Part shown: piece by piece, positions 26,884 through 35,853 of the stretch | Layout: each line of letters begins with the position of its first letter | How positions within the stretch are numbered: the first letter of the stretch is position 1 | From: Rhodococcus sp. 14-2483-1-2 | GTDB taxonomy: Bacteria > Actinomycetota > Actinomycetes > Mycobacteriales > Mycobacteriaceae | Reading direction: 5' to 3' | Assembly: GCF_002259405.1 (NCBI RefSeq) | Contig: NZ_NPFW01000012.1 | Location: 62,001 to 126,000 of the forward strand | Length of the DNA stretch: 64,000 nucleotides | Notes under the pieces: generated by a model | The model's input: only the letters and a program-made list of their open reading frames with translations | What the model was told of the DNA's origin: nothing | Database searches by the model: none | Position numbers and translations under genes: made by a program

Positions 26884-28503
26884 ATGACTTCCCGAACTCA
26901 CATCCCGGTCGGCTCTTCCGACCCTGACCGTCACGAGGTCGACGCCGGGCAGAACGGGACGTCGACCTCCGCCATCCGCCCGCCTCGACTCGACAGAGTG
27001 GTCTTCGGTGTCGCAGCCGTCGTTGTGGTTGCCATCATCGTGTGGGGCCTGGTGGTGCCGGACAATCTCGAGTCCGTCTCGTCCTCGACACTGAACTGGC
27101 TCGTGACCAACCTCGGCTGGCTCTTCATCCTCGCCGCCACCGGGTTCGTGATCTTCTCGCTTTATCTGGCGGTGTCCAAGTTCGGACGTATCCCGCTGGG
27201 TGCAGACGGCGAGAAGCCCGAATTCAAGACCGTCAGCTGGATCGCGATGATGTTCAGTGCAGGCATGGGCATCGGCCTGATGTTCTACGGCGTCTCCGAG
27301 CCACTGACTCACTTCGTCACACCGCCTCCGGGAACGGGCGGTGGCGTCGGAACTGCCATGGCCACCACCATGTTCCATTGGAGCTTGCATCCGTGGTCCA
27401 TTTACGCGGTGATGGGCCTGGCCATCGCGTACGGCACGTATCGCCGCGGTCGCAAGCAACTCATCAGCTCTGCGTTCATTCCTTTGATAGGTCGCCGCGC
27501 CGAAGGCCCGATCGGCAAGATCATCGACATCCTGGCCATCTTCGCGACGCTGTTCGGTACTGCAGCATCGCTGGGACTCGGTGCGCTGCAAATCGGTTCC
27601 GGATTCGAGGTGGTCGGCTGGATCGGTGAGAGCGGCACACTGTTGCTCGTCGCCATCGTCGCGTTGTTGACGCTGGCGTTCGTGGCATCGGCGGTGTCCG
27701 GCGTCTCCAAGGGCATTCAGTGGCTTTCCAACACCAACATGGTGCTTGCGTTGGTCCTTGCCATCTTCGTGTTCGTCGTCGGCCCGACTGTGTTCATCCT
27801 CAACATCATTCCGACGAGTATCGGCGACTACGCGTCTCAACTGTTCGACATGTCCGCCCGGTCGGCGGCGAACTCGGATCCCGAGACGGCTTCGTGGCTC
27901 TCGTCGTGGACCATCTTCTACTGGGCGTGGTGGATCTCGTGGACCCCGTTCGTCGGAATGTTCCTGGCGCGCATCAGCCGTGGCCGCACCATTCGTGAAT
28001 TCATCGTCGGTGTCATCCTGATCCCGAGTGCTGTGTCACTGGTGTGGTTCGCGATCTTCGGCGGTGCCGGTATCGGTGAACAGCAGGACGGCATCGACCT
28101 CGCGACCCGCGACAGCACCGAGTCGCAGCTGTTCGGAATGCTCGAAAACCTGCCCCTGTTCGGCATTTCGACCGTTCTCGTCATGGTGCTCGTCGGTATC
28201 TTCTTCGTCTCCGGTGCCGACGCCGCGTCGATGGTGATGGGATCGCTGTCGCAGCGCGGAACGCTCGAGCCGAGCAAGTGGGTCGTGGTGTTCTGGGGCA
28301 CGTTGACCGGCGCAACAGCGGCGATCATCCTGTGGACCGGCGGCTCCGACGCGCTCAACGGCCTCCAAACGATGACCATCATTGCAGCAGCACCCTTCGT
28401 GGTCGTCATGATCGGACTGTGTGTCTCGTTGTACCGGGATCTCAGTAACGATCCGATGGTTCTGAACCCGCCACCTCACCGCAAGAAAGACAAGGTGGCT
28501 TAG
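26884..28503 (+). CDS. BCCT-family betaine/choline/carnitine transporter
   Basis: A 539-residue transporter with twelve predicted helices after a 40-residue hydrophilic N-terminus. The sodium/substrate loop GMGIGLMFYGVSEP and the helix-8 tryptophan box FYWAWWISWTPFVGMFLARISRGR are close to those of BetP. BCCT proteins import osmoprotectants such as glycine betaine with sodium or protons at the plasma membrane. The charged C-terminal tail (HRKKDK) is short compared with the osmosensing tail of BetP. The gene is bracketed by two copies of the same terminator sequence, one linked to tRNA-Arg. Confidence 0.93.
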   Translation: MTSRTHIPVGSSDPDRHEVDAGQNGTSTSAIRPPRLDRVVFGVAAVVVVAIIVWGLVVPDNLESVSSSTLNWLVTNLGWLFILAATGFVIFSLYLAVSKFGRIPLGADGEKPEFKTVSWIAMMFSAGMGIGLMFYGVSEPLTHFVTPPPGTGGGVGTAMATTMFHWSLHPWSIYAVMGLAIAYGTYRRGRKQLISSAFIPLIGRRAEGPIGKIIDILAIFATLFGTAASLGLGALQIGSGFEVVGWIGESGTLLLVAIVALLTLAFVASAVSGVSKGIQWLSNTNMVLALVLAIFVFVVGPTVFILNIIPTSIGDYASQLFDMSARSAANSDPETASWLSSWTIFYWAWWISWTPFVGMFLARISRGRTIREFIVGVILIPSAVSLVWFAIFGGAGIGEQQDGIDLATRDSTESQLFGMLENLPLFGISTVLVMVLVGIFFVSGADAASMVMGSLSQRGTLEPSKWVVVFWGTLTGATAAIILWTGGSDALNGLQTMTIIAAAPFVVVMIGLCVSLYRDLSNDPMVLNPPPHRKKDKVA

Positions 28504-28512
28504 GGGCTGCTC

Positions 28513-28576
28513 GGGATTCCAATCCCTCCGGCGTAGAGACGACGAGCCCCGAACTGCAGCGATGCGGTTCGGCGCT
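28513..28576 (+). repeat. Second copy of the tRNA-side terminator, with T-arm-like remnant
   Basis: Bases 28545-28572 repeat 26764-26791 exactly. Just before them, GGGATTCCAATCCCTCC (28513-28529) looks like a decayed tRNA T-arm. The hairpin has one arm mismatch and no T-run, so it is a degraded terminator copy. It lies about 10 bp after the BCCT stop and may still end that transcript weakly. Confidence 0.7.
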
Positions 28577-28674
28577 CTGTCGTTGTGCGCGGTGTGTGCG
28601 GCCGACTCGGCAGATACTTGGACAATCGAAACAAACCGGGCGTAGGGTTTGCTGAAACCTTGGGGGGAGGGCGC

Positions 28675-29355
28675 GTGAGCGATCGACCGGACAGAATCTC
28701 GAGCGAACGCGGTCGGCTGGGCGGGGTCGGGGCCGATCCTCGACCGCATGCCGTGCCCGCGCGGTTGTCAGTCCCGCTGTTGATCATCGCGGTGACGTTC
28801 ATCGGCGCGCTGCCGTTCTACGTTCGGCAGCCGTTCGGTTCCGGGGAGTCGGTATCGAGTCCGATGTGGTTCGGCGGATCTGCGTTTCTCGCATCACCGG
28901 CAGCGGGTCTCTATTGGCTGATTGCACGGCCGGTGTGCATCGGGGCAGTCGCTCTCTACTGCACATGGAGTGAACGTAGATCGGGCACCGAACTGCGCGT
29001 TCGTGTCTGGCTCGCGGTCAGTGTTGGATTGTGTGTTGCCACGGTCGTTGTCGTGCAGGGCGGACTGCTGTTCTACATGGGCAACTTGACGATTCGTGGA
29101 CTTCTTCCGCTGTTGACCATGTCGGTAGCGGTGTTGGTCTGGGGCGTTGCTCTGCGGTCGCGAGTAGTGGTCGCAGTAGGAGTCGCGGCCGTCGCGGCGA
29201 GTCTGGTGTCGAACCTCTACAACGTGGAGAATCTTGTGCCACAAACGCTTACATTCGACAGCCGCTACAGCTTGTGGTCGAACATCCTGCTGACGGCGCT
29301 CGTCTTCGTCGTCGGGGCAGCCGCGTCCGTGATCGGCGAGCGATCCAAGCGCTGA
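28675..29355 (+). CDS. Hypothetical membrane protein, six helices
   Basis: A 226-residue protein I do not recognise. After about 35 mostly charged residues it has six hydrophobic segments separated by short loops, one after another, and ends in a short basic tail (GERSKR). The GTG start at 28675 is preceded by an excellent GGGGGGAGG ribosome-binding site four bases away, which decides it over the longer frame from 28585. It has no obvious partner in the neighbourhood. The role is unknown. Confidence 0.72.
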   Translation: MSDRPDRISSERGRLGGVGADPRPHAVPARLSVPLLIIAVTFIGALPFYVRQPFGSGESVSSPMWFGGSAFLASPAAGLYWLIARPVCIGAVALYCTWSERRSGTELRVRVWLAVSVGLCVATVVVVQGGLLFYMGNLTIRGLLPLLTMSVAVLVWGVALRSRVVVAVGVAAVAASLVSNLYNVENLVPQTLTFDSRYSLWSNILLTALVFVVGAAASVIGERSKR

Positions 29356-29387
29356 CTTCCTGCAATTCGATCGGCCGTACTCAACGG

Positions 29388-29618
29388 CTACCTCCTGCGG
29401 GAGTTGGAGCGGGCGAGCACGGCCCACAGGAGTTCGTACAATCCGCACAGGGCAACACTCGTCAGAGCCACCCACCAAGACCCGACGTCGTACACGACGA
29501 AGGCAATCAACTGATAGATCACCAGGCATCCGAAAAACACTCGCCACCAACGCTGCTTGCGCTTTTCGGATCCCGAAGTCGACTGCTCCACGTAGTCGAC
29601 CGGTCGCATGGGTTCCAT
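29388..29618 (-). CDS. Small two-helix membrane protein
   Basis: A 76-residue protein with a charged N-terminus, two hydrophobic stretches (about 25-44 and 48-68) and a basic C-terminus (RSNSRRR). No family is recognised. ATG 29618 and 29609 are both possible, with a GAAGGG tract upstream. Coding is supported by the amphipathic charge layout; expression is untested. Confidence 0.55.
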   Translation of the reverse strand: MEPMRPVDYVEQSTSGSEKRKQRWWRVFFGCLVIYQLIAFVVYDVGSWWVALTSVALCGLYELLWAVLARSNSRRR

Positions 29619-29669
29619 CCCTTCACGGTCTCATGCGTCGGCCGGTGGCGCTACAAGAATTGTCTTCGG

Positions 29670-30308
29670 CTATCCCACAGACGCTTCGGCGATGAGTGCC
29701 GCGGCAAATATCAGCAGGACGACGCCTACCCCGAGTTCGAGGTTGGCCAATCCTCGTGTCCCGAGGTTCCGAAATGCCCTGACACCGAACAAGACCAAAA
29801 CAGGTAGATAGAGGATTCCGACGAGGACGTCGAGAGTGCCGAGGATGCCGAGTTGCATTGCGATCGGCCACGAAGACGACCGGTCGACGAACTGGGGTAG
29901 GACAGCAACGAAGAACAGGATCACCTTCGGGTTCGTCAGATTGGTGGCCAACGTCGTGCGGAAGGCGCGTGTGATCGACACGGGCGAGTTCTCGGTATCG
30001 AGTGAGCTCGAGTCGCGCACTCTCATTCGCCGACTCTCTGTCAGCGCTCGAACACCGAGATAAGCGAGGTACGCGGCACCGATCAGCGCGAGAACGGTGA
30101 GACTACCGGGGACGGCGACGATCAACGCCGACAAACCGATTGCACTGATGAGAAGGTGCACGGTGAGTCCACTCAACGCGCCGGCTGCCGCTGCCATCGC
30201 AACGAGCCGTCCCCCGACACTCGACCGCAGGATCATCACGGTGTCGGGTCCGGGGGAGACGTAGCTGGCGAGCACGAGAGACAGGAACACGGGCCATTGA
30301 ACGGTCAC
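29670..30308 (-). CDS. LysE/RhtB-family amino acid exporter
   Basis: A 212-residue membrane protein with about six helices. The family start motif SYVSPGPDTVMILR near residue 15-28 and the central NLTNPKVILFFVAVLPQF segment are characteristic of LysE/RhtB exporters, which expel amino acids or related compounds by proton exchange. Translation starts at GTG 30308. The substrate cannot be assigned, and no Lrp/LysG-type regulator is adjacent. Confidence 0.9.
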   Translation of the reverse strand: MTVQWPVFLSLVLASYVSPGPDTVMILRSSVGGRLVAMAAAAGALSGLTVHLLISAIGLSALIVAVPGSLTVLALIGAAYLAYLGVRALTESRRMRVRDSSSLDTENSPVSITRAFRTTLATNLTNPKVILFFVAVLPQFVDRSSSWPIAMQLGILGTLDVLVGILYLPVLVLFGVRAFRNLGTRGLANLELGVGVVLLIFAAALIAEASVG

Positions 30309-30452
30309 GGGTGCTCGTGGCCTTTCGTCATGGAATGTCCTTTCTGGTCACCTCTGCGAACTGCAGTGCGGTCGCCGCTCGGTGAAACAATCGAGTCATG
30401 GCAGCCCCAAAATGGACTGCTCCGTCTCGACTTCGTCTGCGATCATCACCCC

Positions 30453-31274
30453 GTGAAGATCGTATCGATCAATGCATGGGGCGGTGCCATGTACGACGAG
30501 CTCATCGGATGGCTCAGAACCGTCGACGCCGACGTCCTGTGTCTTCAGGAAGTCACGCGCACGCCACATCGGTCAGGTTGGGCGACTTTTGCCGACGGTG
30601 AGCGCACTCTGCCGCAGCGGTTCAACCTGTTCGACGACGTGTCGGCCGCACTGCCCGGATACACGCCGTATTTCGTAGCCAACGACGCCGGCCCTGTCAC
30701 CGACAGTGACGGCGTCGAACTGAGGCAGGACTTCGGGATCGCGACCTGGGTTCGTGACGACGTTCCCGTCGTAGGACTCGACGCGCGGTTCGTCCATTCC
30801 CGGTTCGTCGATCACGCCGAGTGGAGCGTGGACGATCGTCCACGAGCGGCGCTGACGGTCACCGTTCGGGATCGCCTCGCAGGTACCTTCGTCTCCGTCA
30901 TCCAATGTCATGGTCTGCGCGATCCAGCAGGGAAGGGCGACAGTCCCATTCGGCTGGAGCAAGCAAGGAAGTTGGCGGAGATCGTCGAGCATGTTCGTCC
31001 GTCGGCCGACGTCGTTGTGCTCTGTGGCGACCTGAATCTCCTGCCGACGAGCAAGACATTCGCTGTGCTTGCCGACCACGGAATGACCGACCTCGTCGGA
31101 GATGCCGATACACGAACATCGAGCTATACGAAAGACATTCGGAGCGCCAGCTATCTGCTGGTGTCTTCACCGACTGCCGTACGAAGCTTCGAGGTCATCG
31201 CCATGCCGGAAGTGTCCGATCACCGAGCGATCTCGGTGAGTATTCGGTGCGCAACGACATCGAGCCACCGGTGA
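30453..31274 (+). CDS. Endonuclease/exonuclease/phosphatase-fold protein
   Basis: A 273-residue member of the EEP superfamily. The metal site is visible as NAWGG near the start, E33 in CLQEV, the CGDLNLLP strand and the C-terminal SDHRAIS; a GKGDSPIRLEQARKL helix fits the fold. Enzymes of this group cleave phosphodiesters in DNA, lipids or nucleotides. GTG 30453 is the likely start since it opens the core strand, though the ribosome-binding site is weak and a longer frame to 30330 exists. There is no signal peptide. The substrate is unknown. Confidence 0.82.
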   Translation: MKIVSINAWGGAMYDELIGWLRTVDADVLCLQEVTRTPHRSGWATFADGERTLPQRFNLFDDVSAALPGYTPYFVANDAGPVTDSDGVELRQDFGIATWVRDDVPVVGLDARFVHSRFVDHAEWSVDDRPRAALTVTVRDRLAGTFVSVIQCHGLRDPAGKGDSPIRLEQARKLAEIVEHVRPSADVVVLCGDLNLLPTSKTFAVLADHGMTDLVGDADTRTSSYTKDIRSASYLLVSSPTAVRSFEVIAMPEVSDHRAISVSIRCATTSSHR

Positions 31275-31296
31275 TCGGCGGAATCGGCCGTTCGTG

Positions 31297-31902
31297 TCAT
31301 GTCGTGCCGACCCCGCCGAGGACCGCGTCGACCAGATTTTCGGCGTAGACGCGGTCGGTCTCGGCTCGATCGGCATCGGTGCGATGCGAGAAGATGACGT
31401 GGCTGAACACCGCTCCGGTCACCAGTTCGAGGATTCGGGTGGTATCGGCGGACTCCGGCAACTCACCTCGAGTCTGAGCTCGATGAACGATGAGGCGCGC
31501 TGCGACCAGTCGGCTCCGGTTGAGAGTGTCGATCATGTGTCCGAGAAGATCGGGGTGCACCCGCGCATCGAGGGCGACCCTCAGACTGACCAGACCTGCT
31601 GTCCCTCGGTAACCCTGCAGAAGCTGCACTGCGAGTTCGACGAGATCCGCCCGCAGCGTGCCGAAGTCGATCGGCGACGCGAGTGGACTCCTGGCTTCCA
31701 GCGCATCGACGACCAAGGCCCCCTTCGATTCCCAGCGACGATAGAGCGCGGCCCTACCGACCGAGGCGCGGCGGGCAACGGCGTCGAGTGTGAAGCCGGA
31801 CCACCCTTTTTCCCAGTACACCTCGAGCACCGCGTCGTAGACGCGGTCTTCCAGATGCGGATCGCGAGGACGTCCTCGTCGGCTCTTGGCTTCGTCGGTC
31901 AC
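31297..31902 (-). CDS. TetR-family regulator
   Basis: A 201-residue regulator with a basic N-terminal arm (KSRRGRPRD) and an HTH of the TetR type: FTLDAVARRASVGRAALYRRWESKGALV. The C-terminal domain resembles TetR_C of acyl-CoA or fatty-acid linked regulators. GTG 31902 gives the usual length; an ATG at 31965 would extend into the divergent gene's start. It faces the thiolase-like/enoyl-CoA hydratase operon head to head and is its probable regulator. Confidence 0.87.
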   Translation of the reverse strand: MTDEAKSRRGRPRDPHLEDRVYDAVLEVYWEKGWSGFTLDAVARRASVGRAALYRRWESKGALVVDALEARSPLASPIDFGTLRADLVELAVQLLQGYRGTAGLVSLRVALDARVHPDLLGHMIDTLNRSRLVAARLIVHRAQTRGELPESADTTRILELVTGAVFSHVIFSHRTDADRAETDRVYAENLVDAVLGGVGTT

Positions 31903-31963
31903 CCCCGGATTGTCGCACCCGGTGGCATTGCGGACAATCTCTGTCTGTAATAGGTTTGCTTTC

Positions 31964-33499
31964 ATGAGTTCTGTACGGCACGAGGCGTCGACGGTGGATC
32001 CGACACGCATTCCGGTGATCGTGGCAATCGGTGAAGCAAGCGGCCGCGGCGAACCCATGAGCGTCGAACCCATGGATCTGATCGCACTCGCTGCGACTGC
32101 GGCACTTCAGGACTCGCTGACGTCGGACCCATGGATTCGCCGCGCGGACAGCATCGCGTTCTGTCATGTCGCCAGCTGGGCCTACGCCAGTCCCGCCGCT
32201 GCGCTGGGACGTAGATTCGGTGCCACACCGGCAGATCTGTTCGACGCTCCGATCGGTGGGCAATGGCCTGCCCGACTCCTCGATCGCGCGGCCGCGCGCA
32301 TCGCCTCCGGAGAGTCGACGGTTGCGGTGATCGCGGGCGGTGAAGCCCAGGCCTCGATGAGCGCGCTGGTCAAGGCCGGACGAGACCCCGTCGAGGACGG
32401 AGGGTGGAGCACGGATCCGGGCGGTCCGCCCACCTTCGATCTCGATCAACTCGGCAGCGCTGCAATGCAAGAAGCCGGTCTGATCTCACCGGTTCGGATC
32501 TATCCGTTGTTCGAGAGCCGCTTTCGCTTCGAGGCCGGCATGGATCCGGCAACGCGGCAGGCCGAGTGCAGCGAGCTGTATGCGACCTTCTCCGTTGTGT
32601 CCGAGAAGAATCCGTACTCCTGGAACGGCACAGCGCGGACGGCTGTAGACATCGGAACGCCGTCGCCGAGAAACCGCATCGTGTGCGAGCCGTATCCGCT
32701 GTCGATGAACGCCATGCCGTTCGTCGACCAGGCGGCGTGCATCGTGGTGACGAGCTTGGCCGAAGCTCTCGAACGCGGTGTGCCCAAGGGTGACATCGTG
32801 TACGTCTGGGGCGGTGCCGGTGCCGAGGACACGGTCGACATTCTCGACCGCAGCAGTTTCGGCCGGTCCCCAGCGATGGAAGACGCGATGGATCGCGCGT
32901 TGTACCGAGCGGAGATCGGGGTCGAGCAACTGGACGTGTTGGACGTCTACAGCTGCTTCCCGATCGTGCCGACCCTTGCCACATGTCACCTCGGAACGCC
33001 GAAGTCGTTGATTCCCACAGTGACCGGTGGCCATTCGTCCTTCGGTGGGCCTCTCAGCAGTCATTCGTTGCATTCGATCACCGCATCCGTTCGGGAGATT
33101 CGGGGCGGGAAGAGTTGTGCGCTGGTGCACGCGAACGGTGGCTATCTGACCTACCACCACTCCGTGCTGTTGGGCGCCGACCAGCATCCGCTCGGCTACA
33201 TCGGAAATCCCGAACCCACAGTGCTGACGCCGAATCCGCCGCCTCGCGCACCTGTCGAGGACGGGGATCTCGTGGTGGAGACTGTCTCCGTCGAGCATTC
33301 ACGGCAGCAGGAACCGAACCAGGCATTCCTCGTCGGGAGGGACGAACGCGGACGACGCGTTGCCGCACAGACGGTGCCTGGCGATACGGCCAGTGCGCAT
33401 GCGTTGTCCCTCTATCGGAGCGAACCTGCACGCGAAATCATCGGAGCAACAGTCAGTGTCGAGTCGAACGAGGGGAACATTCGTGTCCGACGCCGATAG
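31964..33499 (+). CDS. Thiolase-like protein type 1 (TLP1), without nucleophilic Cys
   Basis: A 511-residue thiolase-superfamily protein with the two repeated thiolase domains and an extra C-terminal domain of about 90 residues, as in mycobacterial TLP1 proteins. By alignment to the canonical CSSGLQAL helix, the nucleophile position is G99 in GGQWPARLLDRAA, so ordinary thiolysis is unlikely. The distal HANGGYLTYHH segment is kept. Such proteins may bind acyl-CoA or act with a partner. The next gene, an enoyl-CoA hydratase, starts inside its 3' end, which supports a joint role in lipid or sterol side-chain breakdown. Confidence 0.83.
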   Translation: MSSVRHEASTVDPTRIPVIVAIGEASGRGEPMSVEPMDLIALAATAALQDSLTSDPWIRRADSIAFCHVASWAYASPAAALGRRFGATPADLFDAPIGGQWPARLLDRAAARIASGESTVAVIAGGEAQASMSALVKAGRDPVEDGGWSTDPGGPPTFDLDQLGSAAMQEAGLISPVRIYPLFESRFRFEAGMDPATRQAECSELYATFSVVSEKNPYSWNGTARTAVDIGTPSPRNRIVCEPYPLSMNAMPFVDQAACIVVTSLAEALERGVPKGDIVYVWGGAGAEDTVDILDRSSFGRSPAMEDAMDRALYRAEIGVEQLDVLDVYSCFPIVPTLATCHLGTPKSLIPTVTGGHSSFGGPLSSHSLHSITASVREIRGGKSCALVHANGGYLTYHHSVLLGADQHPLGYIGNPEPTVLTPNPPPRAPVEDGDLVVETVSVEHSRQQEPNQAFLVGRDERGRRVAAQTVPGDTASAHALSLYRSEPAREIIGATVSVESNEGNIRVRRR

Positions 33500-34292
33500 C
33501 ATCGAACCTGTTGTACTGACGAGGCGAAAAGGTCATGTTCTCGTCGTCACGATCAACCGACCGAAGGCTGCCAACAGCATCGATGCACGCGTGCACACGC
33601 TCCTCGGGCAAGCCTGGGAGTCGGCCGAGGCGGACCGTGACATCCGTGCCATCGTGTTGACCGGTGCGGGATCGTCGACCTTCTGCGGGGGTGCCGATCT
33701 GAAAGCCCTCGGCACCGGAGGCCCCGGCGCGGTGACCCCGCCCGAGACCGAGCATTGGGGATTCGCCGGGATTGTCCAACATCCGATTTCGGTTCCCGTC
33801 ATCTCGGCGGTGAACGGGTCTGCGATGGGAGGCGGAACCGAGATCGCTCTGGCCTCGGACATGGTCGTCGCCTCGGACACGGCCATATTCGGCCTACCCG
33901 AGATTCGCCGTGGACTCGTCGCCGGTGCAGGTGGTGCCTTTCGACTGATGTCTGCGGTACCGGAACACGTTGCGCTGGAAATGATCTTGACCGGACAGCC
34001 GATCTCCGCGCAGGAGGCCGCCCGATGGGGGTTGGTCAACAGGGTTGCCGCACCCGACGACGTCCTCGATACCGCACTCGGTCTCGCTCGCCTGTGTGCG
34101 GAGGGTGCGCCGCTCGCCGTGCGCGCATCCAAGCGTCTCGCTCGACGTATCTCCGACGGCACCATCGCGCACGAGGAAGATTCATGGCAACAGAACCGTC
34201 AGGAGTTGGATCGACTCGCCACCACGCAGGACGTCGTCGAAGGAATCACCGCATTCCTGCAGAAACGCACTCCGACATGGACCGCGCGGTGA
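33483..34292 (+). CDS. Enoyl-CoA hydratase/isomerase
   Basis: A 269-residue crotonase-fold enzyme. CGGADLKAL gives the first oxyanion-hole segment and GSAMGGGTEIALASDMVVAS the second. At the two usual catalytic glutamate positions the sequence shows FGLPEIRRGL (second Glu present) and the GGTEIAL segment (first position, Glu present). It hydrates 2-enoyl-CoA in beta-oxidation. GTG 33483 follows GAGGGG by seven bases and overlaps the upstream gene by 17 bp, so translation is coupled. Confidence 0.9.
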   Translation: MSDADSIEPVVLTRRKGHVLVVTINRPKAANSIDARVHTLLGQAWESAEADRDIRAIVLTGAGSSTFCGGADLKALGTGGPGAVTPPETEHWGFAGIVQHPISVPVISAVNGSAMGGGTEIALASDMVVASDTAIFGLPEIRRGLVAGAGGAFRLMSAVPEHVALEMILTGQPISAQEAARWGLVNRVAAPDDVLDTALGLARLCAEGAPLAVRASKRLARRISDGTIAHEEDSWQQNRQELDRLATTQDVVEGITAFLQKRTPTWTAR

Positions 34293-34389
34293 GTGGACGA
34301 TGCCCGCGACCACCTATGACGCCGAGAACGGAATGGATGTCCGAGGGGCGGTGAGCCAGCTACCGGGGTTTCTGTGATCGCATGATCCC

Positions 34390-35319
34390 ATGCGTACCTC
34401 GACATCCACCCGCCTGCTCATCGCGATTGCAGCGGCGACGTTGACCGCAGGCGTTGCCTGTTCTTCGACGACCACCACCGAACCGCCGCAGACAGCCGCG
34501 AGCGCCGCCCAGTCCACCACCGAACAAGCCTCGGCCGAACAGAATTATGTCGATCTCGAGGCCAGGGACACCGCGCGTCTCGGTGTCAGTGCCGTCGATC
34601 TCGGCTCCGGTTACACCGAAAGTCATCGCGGCGACGAACGTTTCGCGTTCTGCTCGACGTTCAAGGTGTATGCCGTCGGTGCCGTACTCGCCGCCGTGGA
34701 TGCTGGCGCACTGCAGCTGACCGACACCAGAACGATCACCGCCGAGGACAAGGTGCCCGAGTCTGCTGTCGACTGGGAACCAGGATCCGTTGTCACGATT
34801 GCAGATCTGGCGTCGGCCGCATTGACCAAGAGTGACAACACCTCCGGCAACCTTCTGATCCGCGAGGCCGGTGGAACTGCGGCACTCACAGAGTTCGCGC
34901 GCTCGCTGGGCGACACCGAGTTCCGGCTCGATCGCACCGAGCCGGAACTGAACACCGCCATACCTGGCGATCCACGCGACACCACGACACCGAACTCGAT
35001 GGCCGCCGGCTACCGAACCCTGCTCGACGGCGACGTACTCACTCCGGCCTCCCGCGATCGACTGCTGGCGTGGATGACCGACACCCAGACTTCCGACGGC
35101 CGGTTCCGCGCCGGAATCCCCGAACAGTGGACCTCGGCAGACAAGACCGGCACGGGCAGCTACGGCGTCTCGAACGATGCGGGGCTGCTACTCGGTCCGG
35201 ACGGGCAGAGGATCCTGCTGGTCGTGCTCAGCGCGACGACGTCGGGGGTGGAAGACTCGCCGGCGATGAACTCGTTGGTAGCCGACGCGACCAGAGCAGC
35301 CGTGGAACAGGTGGAGTGA
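34390..35319 (+). CDS. Class A beta-lactamase
   Basis: A 309-residue exported serine beta-lactamase that hydrolyses penicillin-type rings. All four class A motifs are intact: S89-T-F-K92, S148-D-N150, E184-P-E-L-N188 and K252-T-G254. A Cys before the first motif (FCSTFK) is common in actinobacterial enzymes. The N-terminal signal ends in AGVAC at residue 24, followed by a Thr/Ser/Pro linker, so it may be lipid-anchored, although the lipobox is imperfect. It has no adjacent BlaI/BlaR regulator and seems to be a chromosomal single gene. Confidence 0.94.
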   Translation: MRTSTSTRLLIAIAAATLTAGVACSSTTTTEPPQTAASAAQSTTEQASAEQNYVDLEARDTARLGVSAVDLGSGYTESHRGDERFAFCSTFKVYAVGAVLAAVDAGALQLTDTRTITAEDKVPESAVDWEPGSVVTIADLASAALTKSDNTSGNLLIREAGGTAALTEFARSLGDTEFRLDRTEPELNTAIPGDPRDTTTPNSMAAGYRTLLDGDVLTPASRDRLLAWMTDTQTSDGRFRAGIPEQWTSADKTGTGSYGVSNDAGLLLGPDGQRILLVVLSATTSGVEDSPAMNSLVADATRAAVEQVE

Positions 35320-35320
35320 A

Positions 35321-35773
35321 TCAGCTTTCGGCGCGGCGGACGGCGTCGACCAGTGGGATCAGATCCGACTCGGTCGACGCCTCGTCGAGAGCCTCGCGTA
35401 GCGCCGAATCGTTGGTCGGTCGAGCTGCCTCGAGGAGTGCAAGTCCTTCTTTGCTGACGTCGGTGTAGATGCCGCGGCGATCGGTAGGGCACAGGTACCG
35501 CGTGAGCAGCCCACGATCCTCGAGGCGTGTGACCAGGCGAGTCGTCGCACTCTGGCTCAGGACGACGGCGTCGGCCACCTGTTTCATCTGCAGATGCCCG
35601 CCCTCCCCGTCGTGCTGCCTGCCCAGGACGTCGAGCAGCCAGTACTCGCGCGCGCTGAGATTGTGGTTGGTCTGCAGCGCGCGCTCGATGCGGCTTTCGA
35701 TACGTCCGTGCAGGACCGCAAGCGCAAGCCAATTCTGCGCAAGGGCAGTCAGGGCGGGGTCGTGTGCGCTCAT
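35321..35773 (-). CDS. MarR-family transcriptional regulator
   Basis: A 150-residue regulator with the MarR winged helix: LSAREYWLLDVLGRQ, the recognition helix VLSQSATTRLVTRLEDRGLLTR, and the wing CPTDRRGIYTDVSKEG. ATG 35773 gives the normal length; the longer frame is antisense to the next gene. It is tail to tail with the beta-lactamase gene, one base apart. The target is not evident; it might regulate itself or the adjoining acyl-CoA genes. Confidence 0.89.
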   Translation of the reverse strand: MSAHDPALTALAQNWLALAVLHGRIESRIERALQTNHNLSAREYWLLDVLGRQHDGEGGHLQMKQVADAVVLSQSATTRLVTRLEDRGLLTRYLCPTDRRGIYTDVSKEGLALLEAARPTNDSALREALDEASTESDLIPLVDAVRRAES

Positions 35774-35853
35774 AGGTCGTGCCTCTCGATACCTGTACTC
35801 GTGACCACCCACCATACCGCGCTGGCAATTAACGGCGCGTGCAAGTACTGGGG

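Noticed and set aside
30398..30601. 67-residue frame at the start of the EEP-fold gene
   Set aside because: It overlaps the EEP gene in another frame, lacks a domain, and ends within it.
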